Part shown: positions 52,776-61,258 of the stretch, in pieces
Layout: each line of letters begins with the position of its first letter
Numbering within the stretch: position 1 is the stretch's first letter
Origin: Micromonospora aurantiaca ATCC 27029
Lineage (GTDB): Bacteria; Actinomycetota; Actinomycetes; Mycobacteriales; Micromonosporaceae
Assembly (NCBI RefSeq): GCF_000145235.1
Contig: NC_014391.1
Location: 3,976,001-4,040,000, forward strand
Reading direction: 5' to 3'
Length of the DNA: 64,000 nt
The notes under the pieces: generated by a model
Told to the model about the DNA's origin: nothing
Seen by the model: the letters and a program-made list of their open reading frames with translations, nothing else
Databases searched by the model: none
Made by a program: the position numbers and the translations under genes

Positions 52776-53546
52776 ATGGATCCACTGAGCACGCTGTGGG
52801 AGACGTTCTTCGACTGGGACTCGATGCGCGAGGCGCTGCCCGAGATGCTCACCGTCGGGCTGCCCAACACGCTCACCCTGGCGGTCTCCGCCGCCCTGCT
52901 CGGCTCGGTGCTGGGCATGCTGCTGGCCGTCGCCGGCATCTCGCGTACCCGATGGTTGCGGTGGCCGGCGCGGGTCTACACCGACGTGTTCCGCGGCCTG
53001 CCGGCCGCGGCGACCATCCTGCTCATCGGCGTGGGCCTGGCGCCGCTCGGCATGCAGGTGTGGGGCCCGAACCCCTATCCGCTCGGCGTGCTGGCGCTGT
53101 CCCTGATCGCCGCCGCCTACCTCGGTGAGATCTTCCGGGCCGGCATCCTGAGCGTCGAGGCCGCCCAGTTGGAGGGCGCGCGGGCGCTCGGCTTCTCGTG
53201 GGGTGAGGCGATGCGCCTGGTGATCATCCCGCAGGGAGTACGCCGGGTGCTGCCCGCCTGGGTCAACCAGCTCATCGCGCTGATCAAGGACTCCAGCCTG
53301 GTCTACTTCCTCGGCCTGCTGGCCAGCCAGCGGGAGCTGTTCCGGATCGGGCAGGACTACGCGGCCAACACCGGCAACCAGTCCGCGCTGCTGCTGGCCG
53401 GGTTGTTCTACCTGGTGCTGACCGTGCCGCTGACCCACGCGGTCAACTGGCTGGACCGGCGCCTGCGGCAGGGCCGCCCCGCCGCGCCGCCCGAGCCCGA
53501 CACCGAGCCGGCCGACCTCACCCCGTCCGGAAAGGACCCGCGATGA
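52776..53546 (+). CDS. Amino acid ABC transporter permease
   Basis: 256 residues, four to five helices, HisM/GlnP type: LTVGLPNTLTLAVSAALLGSVLGMLL, the cytoplasmic loop GILSVEAAQLEGARALGFSWGEAMRLVIIPQGVRR (split here by its EAA motif) and the C-terminal helix LFYLVLTVPLTHAVNWLDRRL. It pairs with the next ATPase and presumably forms a homodimer. Stop overlaps the ATPase start (ATGA). Confidence 0.9.
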   Translation: MDPLSTLWETFFDWDSMREALPEMLTVGLPNTLTLAVSAALLGSVLGMLLAVAGISRTRWLRWPARVYTDVFRGLPAAATILLIGVGLAPLGMQVWGPNPYPLGVLALSLIAAAYLGEIFRAGILSVEAAQLEGARALGFSWGEAMRLVIIPQGVRRVLPAWVNQLIALIKDSSLVYFLGLLASQRELFRIGQDYAANTGNQSALLLAGLFYLVLTVPLTHAVNWLDRRLRQGRPAAPPEPDTEPADLTPSGKDPR

Positions 53547-54280
53547 CCACCACGACCTCGGTCAGCCTGGCCGTCCGCGACGTGCACCTGGCCTTCGGCG
53601 CGCACCGGGTGCTGCGCGGCGCGGACCTCGACGTGGCCCGGGGCCGCGCGGCCTGCGTCATCGGCCCGTCCGGCTCCGGCAAGTCGACGCTGCTGCGCAC
53701 CGTCAACCGGCTGATCGAGCCGGACCGCGGTGACGTGCTGCTGGACGGGCGCAGCGTGCTGCGCGACGACCCGGACGCGCTGCGTCAGCGCATCGGCATG
53801 GTGTTCCAGCAGTTCAACCTGTTCCCGCACCTGAGCGTGCTGCGCAACATCACGCTGGCGCTGCGCAAGCTCAAGAAGCTGAGCGAGGACGAGGCGGTGG
53901 CGCTGGCCCGCGCCCAGCTCGACCTGGTCGGCCTGGCCGGCAAGGCGGACGCGCGGCCCGCGCAGCTCTCCGGCGGCCAGCAGCAGCGCGTCGCCATCGC
54001 ACGGGCGCTCGCGCTGCGCCCGCAGGTGATGCTGTTCGACGAGGCGACCAGCGCGCTGGACCCGGAGCTGGTCAAGGGCGTACTGGCGGTGATGGCGGAC
54101 CTGGCCGCCGCCGGGATGACGATGGTCGTGGTCACCCACGAGATGGGGTTCGCGCGCAGCGTCGCCGACACGGTGGCGTTCATGGACGCGGGCGTGGTGC
54201 TGGAGGCCGGGCCGCCGGAGGCGGTGTTCGAGGCACCGGAGCACCCGCGGCTGCGGCGCTTCCTGTCCCAGGTGCTCTGA
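53543..54280 (+). CDS. Amino acid ABC transporter ATPase (GlnQ/TcyC-like)
   Basis: 245 residues: GPSGSGKST (Walker A), GMVFQQFNLFPHLSVLRNI (Q loop of polar amino acid ATPases), LSGGQQQR, VMLFDEATSALDPE and THEMGFARSVAD. Last gene of the SAM/Cys-regulated importer, convergent with the sugar operon 13 bases away. Confidence 0.92.
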   Translation: MTTTTSVSLAVRDVHLAFGAHRVLRGADLDVARGRAACVIGPSGSGKSTLLRTVNRLIEPDRGDVLLDGRSVLRDDPDALRQRIGMVFQQFNLFPHLSVLRNITLALRKLKKLSEDEAVALARAQLDLVGLAGKADARPAQLSGGQQQRVAIARALALRPQVMLFDEATSALDPELVKGVLAVMADLAAAGMTMVVVTHEMGFARSVADTVAFMDAGVVLEAGPPEAVFEAPEHPRLRRFLSQVL

Positions 54281-54293
54281 CGGACCTGCGGCC

Positions 54294-55214
54294 TCAGCCC
54301 TTCACCGCGCCGATCAGCACGCCCTTGACGAAGTGCCGCTGGATGAACGGGTAGACAGCGACGATCGGGGCGACCGTCAGCACCACCACCGCCATCTTGA
54401 TCGCCTCGGTCGGCGGCATGGTCACCCCGCTGCTCGCGCCGGAGGTGTGCGGGGCCTGCCCGGCCAGCAGGTAGCTCTGGAGCACCCGCTGGATCGGGTA
54501 CATGTCGTTGCGGTCGATGAACAGCAGAGCGTCGAACCAGACGTTCCAGTAGCTGACCGCGTAGAACAGGCCGACCACGGCGATCACCGCGCGGGACAGC
54601 GGCAGCACGATGCGCGCGAGCGTCCGGAAGTCGCTCGCGCCGTCGATGCGGGCGCTGTCCAGCAGTTCCGACGGGATGCCCTGGAAGAACCCGCGCACCA
54701 CGACCAGGTTGAACACGCTGATCGCCGGCGGCAGGACCAGCGCCCAGATGGTGTCCTTCAGGCCCAGCCCGGTGACCACCAGGTAGCGCGGCACCAGCGG
54801 CGGATAGACCAGGAACGGGATCAGGAAGTACGCCAGCAGCCAGCGGTGGCCCAGCGAGCCCGGCCGGGACAGCCCGTACGCGGCGAGCACGGTGACCGTC
54901 AACGCGATGGCGGTGCCGATCACGGTGACGAGCGTGCTGATCCACAGCGCCCGGGTGACCGCGCCACCGGCGAAGATGGTCTCGTACGCGGACGTGTCGA
55001 TCCCCCGGGGCACGACCACCAGGCCGCCGGCCCGCGCGATGGTCTCCCGGGAGGAGAGGCTGGTCACCAGGATCACCCAGAGCGGGAACAGCACGCCCGC
55101 CACCAGCAGTGTGAGCGCGACGGCCTTGAGCCCCTGGCCGACCGGGGTGGGCGGTTCCTGCCACACCGGCCGGCGGGATCGGGTGCCGGACGCCCGGCGG
55201 ATGAGCGTGGTCAT
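54294..55214 (-). CDS. Carbohydrate ABC transporter permease (MalG/YtcP-like)
   Basis: 306 residues, about six helices; YLIPFLVYPPLVPRYLVVTGLGL and the EAA loop IPSELLDSARIDGASDFRTL, with the basic GVLIGAVKG end typical of the YtcP/LplC subgroup used for oligogalacturonide- and complex-sugar uptake. ATG 55214 overlaps the preceding stop (ATGA). Last gene of the three-gene operon; no ATPase is encoded here, so a shared MsmK/MalK-type ATPase elsewhere is expected. Confidence 0.9.
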   Translation of the reverse strand: MTTLIRRASGTRSRRPVWQEPPTPVGQGLKAVALTLLVAGVLFPLWVILVTSLSSRETIARAGGLVVVPRGIDTSAYETIFAGGAVTRALWISTLVTVIGTAIALTVTVLAAYGLSRPGSLGHRWLLAYFLIPFLVYPPLVPRYLVVTGLGLKDTIWALVLPPAISVFNLVVVRGFFQGIPSELLDSARIDGASDFRTLARIVLPLSRAVIAVVGLFYAVSYWNVWFDALLFIDRNDMYPIQRVLQSYLLAGQAPHTSGASSGVTMPPTEAIKMAVVVLTVAPIVAVYPFIQRHFVKGVLIGAVKG

Positions 55215-56236
55215 GACTTCGAGTAGATCCCTCGTTCGCCGAGCATGTGCGCCACGCGGTTCGCGGCCAGGATCAGCACCAGCCCGATGACGGCCTTGAA
55301 GAGTCCGGCCGCCGCGCCGTAGCCGTAGTTCCCGGTGGCGATGGAGAAGTGGTAGACGAAGGTGTCGAGCACCTCGGCGGCCTGCCGGCCGACGGCGTCG
55401 CGTTGCAGCAGGAACTGCTCGAAGCCGACCGAGAGCGCGTCGCCCAGGCGCAGGATGAGCAGCAGCACGATCACCGGGCGCAGGCCGGGCAGCGTGATGT
55501 GCCACAGCCGCCGCCACCGGCCGGCGCCGTCCGCGGCGGCGGCCTCGTAGAGATTCTGGTCGATGGTGGACAGCGCGGCGAGGAAGACGATGGTGCCCCA
55601 GCCGACGTCCTTCCACACCGCCTCGACGGTGACCAGGACGATGAACGTGTCCGGGTTGGTCATCACGTTCCACGGTTGCATCCCGGCCTCGCGCATGCTC
55701 TGGGCGAGCAGCCCGGCGCCGCCGAGCATCGCGACGAAGAACGTGACCACCAGCACCCAGCTGAAGAAGTGCGGCAGGTAGACGATCGTCTGGATCAGGC
55801 CGCGCAGCCGGCTGGACATCAGGTTGTGCAGCGCGATGGCCAGCAGGATCGGCAGCGGGAAGAAGAAGACGAGCTGGAACGCGGTGATCGCCAGCGTGTT
55901 GCGGAACGCGTCCCAGAACGCCGGGTCGTCGAACAGCAGCTGGAACTGCCCGAAGCCGATCCAGTCGCTGTGCAGGAACGCCTGCCACGGGTTGTCGCCC
56001 AGGTACGGGTTGTAGTCCTGGAACGCGATCACGTTGCCGGCGATCGGCAGGTAACTGAAGATTAGCAGCACGAGGAAGCCGGGCACCACCATGGCGAGCA
56101 GTTGCCAGTCCCGGCGCAGCCGGGTGCGCAGCGGCACCCGGCGGCGGGACGGGCGACGGCGGGGCGGACGGCCCGGTGGGGCCGGCGCGTCCGGCCGGGC
56201 CCGTTCGGGCCCGGCCAGGACGGCCGGCTCGTTCAC
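55211..56236 (-). CDS. Carbohydrate ABC transporter permease (MalF/LplB-like)
   Basis: 341 residues. After a basic Pro/Arg N-terminus (about 40 residues), six helices with LplB features: MVVPGFLVLLIFSYLPIAGN, IVYLPHFFSWVLVVTFF, and EAA loop NLYEAAAADGAGRWRRLW. GTG 56236 overlaps the upstream stop and its ribosome site AAGGAGG is inside the end of the binding-protein gene. Partner of the next permease. Confidence 0.9.
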   Translation of the reverse strand: MNEPAVLAGPERARPDAPAPPGRPPRRRPSRRRVPLRTRLRRDWQLLAMVVPGFLVLLIFSYLPIAGNVIAFQDYNPYLGDNPWQAFLHSDWIGFGQFQLLFDDPAFWDAFRNTLAITAFQLVFFFPLPILLAIALHNLMSSRLRGLIQTIVYLPHFFSWVLVVTFFVAMLGGAGLLAQSMREAGMQPWNVMTNPDTFIVLVTVEAVWKDVGWGTIVFLAALSTIDQNLYEAAAADGAGRWRRLWHITLPGLRPVIVLLLILRLGDALSVGFEQFLLQRDAVGRQAAEVLDTFVYHFSIATGNYGYGAAAGLFKAVIGLVLILAANRVAHMLGERGIYSKS

Positions 56237-57912
56237 CGGCCCTCCTTGGGCAGCGAGTCGGCGAGCAGTTTGCGGGCCTCCTCGCCGCCGTTCGCCTTCC
56301 ACTCCGCGACGATGGCGTCCACGTCGCTCAGCGGTCGGCGACCGCGCAGCACGTCGGTGAACTTGTCCTCGGTGGGCACCTGGTTGGCCTTGTAGGCCGC
56401 GGGCATCTCCAGCTTCACCCCGGCCCAGGGGTTGGGCTCCATGTGCTTGACCATCTCGTTGGAGTACGCGAGCACGTCCGGCACGAAGCGCGGGGTGTCC
56501 GGGAACGGCCCGATGGTGGGGTTGCGGCCGCTGATGAAGAAGTACTGGTTGGCGATCTCCTTGAACGCCAGGTCGGTCTTGACGGGACCGTTCGGCGACG
56601 GGGTGTGGTGTTTGCCCGCGACGCCGAAGTCCCGTAGCTGGGCCTCCTGGCTGCCCAGCGGCGCGGAGCACCAGTTGATGATCCGCAGCAGTTCCTGAAC
56701 CCGGTCCTTGCCGAGGCCCTTCTTGACGAAGGTGTAGGAGATCGGCTCGTCGTCGCCCCAGACCAGCGGGTCGCCGCCGGTGGCGGAGAAGATCGGCACC
56801 GGCTGGATGTTCAGCCTGGGGTTGGTCTTCTGGTGCTCGGCCTGGGCGCCCTGCCAGAATCCGACGCCGTCCTGGTGGAACACGATCGCGCCGTTCTTGG
56901 CGAACAGCTGCTTGGCGTCCGCGCCCTTGCTGGCCACGATGTCCGGGTGGACCAGGCCGTCCGCGTAGATCTTGGCCATGACCTCCAGTGCGCGGCGGAA
57001 CTCCGGGGTCTCGTACTTGAACTCGGGGGTGCCGTCGGGCTTGACCCGCCACCCGCCCTTGTGGCCCGGCACCTTGTGGAACATCTGGATCATGGCGAAG
57101 ACGTCGTTGAACGCCCACACCTTGCGCGCCGGGTCGGTGACCTGCTTGGCCACGGCGAGCAGGTCGTCGAGGTTCGCCGGCACGGCCAGGCCACGCGCGT
57201 CGAGCAGGTCCTTGCGGGTGAACAGCGCCCAGGGGAACGGCCCGTCCGTGGGGTTCGGCACGGACATGATCCGCTCGTTCCAGACCGCGCGCCGCCAGGC
57301 CCCGGTGGGGAAGCTCGCCAGCATCGGGTACGCGCCGGCGGCGTCGCCCTTGAGGTGGTCGGTCAGGTCCTCGAAGAGCACCTTGATCGCCTCGGCGAAG
57401 CGCGGGATCTTCTCCACCTCCCACCCCGGCACGCACAGCAGGTCCGGTACGTCCCGCGCGCCGAGCATCGCGTTGAGCTTGTCGGCGTACGTGGCGCCGT
57501 CCTGGATGGTGAAGTTGACGGGCACGCCCAGCTCGGCGTTCACGGCCTGGAGGTAGGCGCTCTGCGCGACTCCGGGCGGCGCCGGCCCCCAGGCGGGGGT
57601 CATCGCGGTGACCTGCTTGCCGCTGGTGCCGGGCTTGTCGGTGATGGCGTCGACGAGGTTCGCCGGATAGCGGGTGTAGCCGTCGGGCACCGGACGGGTG
57701 CCCACGATGTCGGGCTTGACGGCGCCGGGCAGGTCCTTGCGGGTGGGCAGCAGGCCGGAGACGGCGTCGAGGTCCTGGGCGGTGCCGGAGCCGGCCGGCT
57801 TCTCCGAGCAGCCGGCGAGCAGCGGGCCGGTGGCGGTGGCGGCCACGCCGAGGCCGACCAGGCCGAGGAAGCGGCGGCGGGAGGAGCCCGGGTCGGGGTG
57901 GTGCGCGGTCAT
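56233..57912 (-). CDS. Carbohydrate ABC transporter substrate-binding lipoprotein (Tat-exported)
   Basis: 559 residues. SSRRRFLGLVG is a twin-arginine motif and LLAGC a lipobox, so a Tat-exported lipoprotein. The rest is a family 1-type binding fold with YtcQ/LplA length; aromatic-rich segments such as GAIVFHQDGVGFWQGA and IINWCSAPLG suit sugar stacking. Ligand unknown; with YtcP/LplB-like permeases, an oligosaccharide is likely. AAGGGGG precedes ATG 57912, with an inverted repeat 31 bases upstream. Confidence 0.88.
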   Translation of the reverse strand: MTAHHPDPGSSRRRFLGLVGLGVAATATGPLLAGCSEKPAGSGTAQDLDAVSGLLPTRKDLPGAVKPDIVGTRPVPDGYTRYPANLVDAITDKPGTSGKQVTAMTPAWGPAPPGVAQSAYLQAVNAELGVPVNFTIQDGATYADKLNAMLGARDVPDLLCVPGWEVEKIPRFAEAIKVLFEDLTDHLKGDAAGAYPMLASFPTGAWRRAVWNERIMSVPNPTDGPFPWALFTRKDLLDARGLAVPANLDDLLAVAKQVTDPARKVWAFNDVFAMIQMFHKVPGHKGGWRVKPDGTPEFKYETPEFRRALEVMAKIYADGLVHPDIVASKGADAKQLFAKNGAIVFHQDGVGFWQGAQAEHQKTNPRLNIQPVPIFSATGGDPLVWGDDEPISYTFVKKGLGKDRVQELLRIINWCSAPLGSQEAQLRDFGVAGKHHTPSPNGPVKTDLAFKEIANQYFFISGRNPTIGPFPDTPRFVPDVLAYSNEMVKHMEPNPWAGVKLEMPAAYKANQVPTEDKFTDVLRGRRPLSDVDAIVAEWKANGGEEARKLLADSLPKEGR

Positions 57913-57942
57913 CGGTCCCCCTTCGGGAAGGGAAGCGCAGTG

Positions 57943-57975
57943 GATTAGTTCGTATGGATGGTCAACAAACTAATC
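57943..57975. promoter_or_regulatory. Inverted repeat upstream of the sugar transporter operon
   Basis: GATTAGTT (57943-57950) and AACTAATC (57968-57975), perfect 8-bp arms with a 17-base spacer, in an AT-rich patch. The minus strand has TTGACC (57966-57961) between the arms, a possible -35. Likely operator of a sugar-responsive repressor encoded elsewhere. Confidence 0.6.
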
Positions 57976-58019
57976 ACGTCGATGAGCTTGCACAAGGGCG
58001 GACCGGATCGACACGGCGG

Positions 58020-58709
58020 TCAGGCCGGGCAGCGGTCGGACAACGCGTAGCGGGTGAGGACCACATCGCCGATCTGGCGCACCTCGACCACGCGCGCGCG
58101 GCGCCCCGGGTGCCACGGGAAGTGGCCGTCCCCGACGAAGCGCGGCGCGCGCCCGTCCCCCACGAAGAACGGCGCCACGACCAGGTGCAACTCGTCGGCC
58201 AGGCCGGCGGTCAGGAACTGGCGGTGCACCGAGCCGCCGCCCTCCACCATCAGGCGCGCCACCCCGCGCCCGGCCAGGTCGGCCACCACCGCCTCCGGAG
58301 TGGCCGGATCACCGGCGTCCACCACCGTGGACACCGCGCCCACCTGCTCGCGGGCCTTGTCCACCACGCCGCTCGGGCAGTACACCAGCTTGAGCCCGTC
58401 ACCGGCGGTGAAGAACCGGGCCTGCGGATCGAGGTCGCCGCTGCCGGTGACAGTCACCTTCACCGGCGACGGCGGCAACCCGCGCGCCACCCGCTCGGCG
58501 CGCCGGCGCTCGCTGCGCACCAGCAGGCGAGGGTCGTCGCGGCGGACGGTGGCCGCGCCCACCATGATCGCGTCGCACCCGGCCCGGGTCGCGTCGACCC
58601 GGTCCAGGTCGTCGTCGTTCGACAGCAGCAGCCGCTCGGTCGTCGCGTCGTCGATGTAGCCGTCGATCGACATCGCGCAGCTGAGCAGCACGTACGGGCG
58701 GGTCGTCAC
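58020..58709 (-). CDS. RibD C-terminal-type pyrimidine reductase (dihydrofolate reductase-like)
   Basis: 229 residues with only the reductase half of RibD: VLLSCAMSIDGYIDD, CDAIMVGAATVRRDDPRLLVR, DPATPEAVVADLAGRGVARLMVEGGGSVHRQFL and LADELHLVVAPFFVGDG. The deaminase half is absent. By family it reduces the ribosyl group of 5-amino-6-(ribosylamino)uracil-phosphate-like compounds with NADPH. GTG 58709 overlaps the ribA stop (GTGA). Together with ribA it could feed riboflavin or the neighbouring pterin-like pathway. Confidence 0.85.
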   Translation of the reverse strand: MTTRPYVLLSCAMSIDGYIDDATTERLLLSNDDDLDRVDATRAGCDAIMVGAATVRRDDPRLLVRSERRRAERVARGLPPSPVKVTVTGSGDLDPQARFFTAGDGLKLVYCPSGVVDKAREQVGAVSTVVDAGDPATPEAVVADLAGRGVARLMVEGGGSVHRQFLTAGLADELHLVVAPFFVGDGRAPRFVGDGHFPWHPGRRARVVEVRQIGDVVLTRYALSDRCPA

Positions 58710-59335
58710 GGCACGAACGGCAGGTCGAGGGCATGGTCGGCGCGGGTCACCTTGGCCGCCAGATAGCCCGCGTTCGCCGGTGACAGGTGCACACCGGTGG
58801 ACACCCGGTCGGCCACCGTCACGCCCAGCCGTTCGAGCTGCGCCGCCTTGTCCGGGTTGTTGCTGAGCAGGGCCACCCGGTCCACGCCCAGCGCGGCGAG
58901 CATCTGCGCGGCCACCGTGTAGTCGCGCTCGTCCGCACCGCGCCCGAGCGCCAGGTTCGCCTCGTACGTGTCGAGGCCGCCGTCCTGGAGGGCGTACGCG
59001 TCGAGCTTGGCGTACAGGCCGATGCCGCGCCCCTCCTGCCGCAGGTAGAGCAGGTAGCCACCGGCCTCGGCGATCCGCTCGACCGCCTCGCGCAACTGCG
59101 GGCCGCAGTCGCAGCGCTGGCTGCCGAACACGTCCCCGGTGAGGCACTCGCTGTGCGGGCGGACCAGCGGCGGGTCGGCTTCGGCGTGCTCACCGAGCCC
59201 GAACGCCAGGTGCTCGCGGCCGTCGACGAGACCGTGGAAGGTGTGCACGCGGGCCGTGGTCACGTAGCCGTCGGGGAACCGGAGCGGAACCGTCACGCGG
59301 GTCCGGACCGTCGCGGTGGGCAGCGTTTCGTCCAT
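58706..59335 (-). CDS. ribA: GTP cyclohydrolase II
   Basis: 209 residues, stand-alone (no RibB half). Zinc site Cys64, Cys75, Cys77 in CLTGDVFGSQRCDCG; GTP and catalytic motif LRQEGRGIGL (Arg103 nearby), DAYALQDGGLDTYEAN with Tyr114, and VALLSNNPDKAAQLERLGV. Opens the GTP imidazole ring with loss of formate and pyrophosphate. Tyr114 aligns with E. coli RibA Tyr105; as I recall, the S. coelicolor paralogue that releases the formylated product has Met there, so this copy should be a full GCH II. GGAGAA before ATG 59335. Part of the cluster 58020-63675. Confidence 0.9.
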   Translation of the reverse strand: MDETLPTATVRTRVTVPLRFPDGYVTTARVHTFHGLVDGREHLAFGLGEHAEADPPLVRPHSECLTGDVFGSQRCDCGPQLREAVERIAEAGGYLLYLRQEGRGIGLYAKLDAYALQDGGLDTYEANLALGRGADERDYTVAAQMLAALGVDRVALLSNNPDKAAQLERLGVTVADRVSTGVHLSPANAGYLAAKVTRADHALDLPFVP

Positions 59336-59404
59336 GGTTCTCCTGTCCTCCGGTCGCCGGGCGGACCCGGCGACGCACACCTCGCTCCCCCACCGTAGGC
59401 GGGA

Positions 59405-60397
59405 TCACCGACAGTTGCCGGGCTCGCGCCGAGGCATCCGCCGTGCCAGCAGCACCGCGGCGCCGGGAAGGCTGGCCACGAGGACCAGCGCGCCGTACAC
59501 CGTGCCCGTCGCCACACCCTGCGCGGCGGTCAGCCCGGCCGAGGCGAACGCCCACGCGGCCACTCCCTCGCGCGGCCCGAAACCACCGACGTTCAACGGC
59601 ACCGCCATGGCCAGCAGGGCGAGCAGCGTCAGCGGCAGCAGGTGCGACAGCGGTGCCTCCGCGCCGGCCGTGCGGGCCGCCACCACGAACGTGGCCAGGT
59701 GACCGGCGAACACCACGGTCGAGGCGACCACCACGCCGGCCCAGGTCCGGCGGCCGAGCACCCCGGAGCGGACGTCGGCGACAGCCGTCCGGGCGGCCCG
59801 GGCGAGCCGGGACGCCCCGGAGCGGGGCACCGCGCGGGCGGCGAGCACCAGCGCCAGCGCGACCACGGCGAGCACGGCCGCGAGGGCCGGCAGGTACCGG
59901 CGCACCGGCGACGGGAACGCGGCGAGCAGCGCCACCGCGATGACCACCTGCACCACCTGCCCGGCGGTGCGCTCCCACACCACCGCCCGGACGCCGCGGG
60001 CCACGTCCCCGGCGTCGCGGCCGTGCCGTACCGCCCGGTGCACGTCGCCGAGCACGCCGCCGGGGAGCGTGGAGTTGAGGAAGACCGCCCGGTAGCAGTG
60101 CGCCACCGCGGCGCGCATCGGCAGCCGTACGCCCAGCCCACCGGCTACCAGCGACCAGCGCCAGGCGCAGCAGACGGTGGTGATCACGCCGATGCCGAGC
60201 GCGGCGGCCAGCGCCGGCGCGTCGATCAGCCGCAGCCCGGCCAGGAACGGGCCGGTGCCCACCGAGGCGACGAGCGCGGCGAGCACCGCCAGCCCGAGCA
60301 GCGGGCGTACCCAGGCTCCGTTCAGCCGGGCCCGGCGTGGCCGGATCGGTACGGATGCGACGGCCGGTACGGGTCCGGCGACGGCGACGTGTGACAA
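59405..60397 (-). CDS. Flippase-like membrane protein (lysylphosphatidylglycerol synthase TM domain, UPF0104)
   Basis: About 330 residues, eight or so hydrophobic helices with the UPF0104/AglD/MprF-N signature: AVAHCYRAVFLNSTLPGGVLGDVHRAVR, then VVWERTAGQVVQVVI and MAVPLNVGGFGPREGVAAWAF. Such domains move lipids or lipid-linked sugars across the membrane. TTG 60397 is preferred because GGGAGGA lies five bases upstream; GTG 60418 would hide that site. Between ribA and a methyltransferase on the same strand, so it may handle the product of this cluster. Confidence 0.82.
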   Translation of the reverse strand: MSHVAVAGPVPAVASVPIRPRRARLNGAWVRPLLGLAVLAALVASVGTGPFLAGLRLIDAPALAAALGIGVITTVCCAWRWSLVAGGLGVRLPMRAAVAHCYRAVFLNSTLPGGVLGDVHRAVRHGRDAGDVARGVRAVVWERTAGQVVQVVIAVALLAAFPSPVRRYLPALAAVLAVVALALVLAARAVPRSGASRLARAARTAVADVRSGVLGRRTWAGVVVASTVVFAGHLATFVVAARTAGAEAPLSHLLPLTLLALLAMAVPLNVGGFGPREGVAAWAFASAGLTAAQGVATGTVYGALVLVASLPGAAVLLARRMPRREPGNCR

Positions 60398-60448
60398 ACG
60401 GTCCTCCCTTGTTCCCACCGGTTGTCACGTGCCAGCAGCCGGTACGGT

Positions 60449-61258
60449 TCAGCCGGCGAGCAGGTCGGCGTGGTGCAGCACCACCTCGAGCCGGCCGGCG
60501 GCGGCCTCGGTGAGCCGCCACTTCTGATACGTCGCGGCGGGCCCGGACAGATGCGGTCGTTCCTCGACCGCCGCGTCGACCCAGCCGGTGAGCCACTCCG
60601 CGGCCAGTTCCGCCTGCTCCGGGCCGAGCCGCCACGGGGTCGGCCGCACGAGCGTCTCGACGCCGTGACGGCGGAACGCGGCCACCGTGACGTCCACGGC
60701 GTCCGGCCCGAGCAGGACCCGGCCGTCGACGGTACGACGCTGGTGGGCGTTGAACGCGGCGGTCAGCTCGCCGTCCAGCGGGTCCGGCGGGGTGAACTCG
60801 GCCCGTCCGGTCACGGTGAGCGCGAACAGCGTCGGGTGGCCGGCGCAGGCCGCCGCCATCCGCTCGACCTCCTCGGCGGTGAGCATGTCCAGCAGCGCGG
60901 ACGCGGTGATCAGGTGGGCGTCGGCCAGGTCGGCGGCGGTCAGCCGGGTGACGTCGGAGCCACGCGTGGTCACCGAGACCTCGGTGCCGTCGGCGGCGGT
61001 GAGCCGTCCGGCCCGGGCCAGCGCCAGCAGGTCCGCGTCGCGTTCGTGCAGCACCCAGCGCTGCGGGCCGGGCAGCCGGGGCGCGAGCCAGCGGGCCATC
61101 GAGCCGGTGCCGCTGCCCAGGTCGTGCACGACGATCGGCCGGCCGGCGGGCAGCCGGTCGCGGACCGCGTCGGCCAGCTCGGCGCTGCGGGCCGCCGCGT
61201 CGGCGGGCTCGCGCAGTCGTAGCCAGTCCGCGAAGCCGGGCGGGAGTGAGGTGGTCAT
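60449..61258 (-). CDS. Class I SAM-dependent methyltransferase
   Basis: 269 residues: DWLRLREPADAAARSAEL at the start (a substrate region), SAM-binding VHDLGSGTGSMARWL, acidic ERDADLLALARAG, and the ADLADAHLITASALLDML segment. The substrate is unknown; cluster context suggests a pterin, nucleoside or sugar hydroxyl. ATG 61258 overlaps the glycosyltransferase stop (ATGA), so the two are coupled. Confidence 0.85.
   Translation of the reverse strand: MTTSLPPGFADWLRLREPADAAARSAELADAVRDRLPAGRPIVVHDLGSGTGSMARWLAPRLPGPQRWVLHERDADLLALARAGRLTAADGTEVSVTTRGSDVTRLTAADLADAHLITASALLDMLTAEEVERMAAACAGHPTLFALTVTGRAEFTPPDPLDGELTAAFNAHQRRTVDGRVLLGPDAVDVTVAAFRRHGVETLVRPTPWRLGPEQAELAAEWLTGWVDAAVEERPHLSGPAATYQKWRLTEAAAGRLEVVLHHADLLAG

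Noticed and set aside
58020..59335. A bifunctional RibD/RibA fusion
   Set aside because: The reductase has its own GTG overlapping the ribA stop by four bases; they are two genes.
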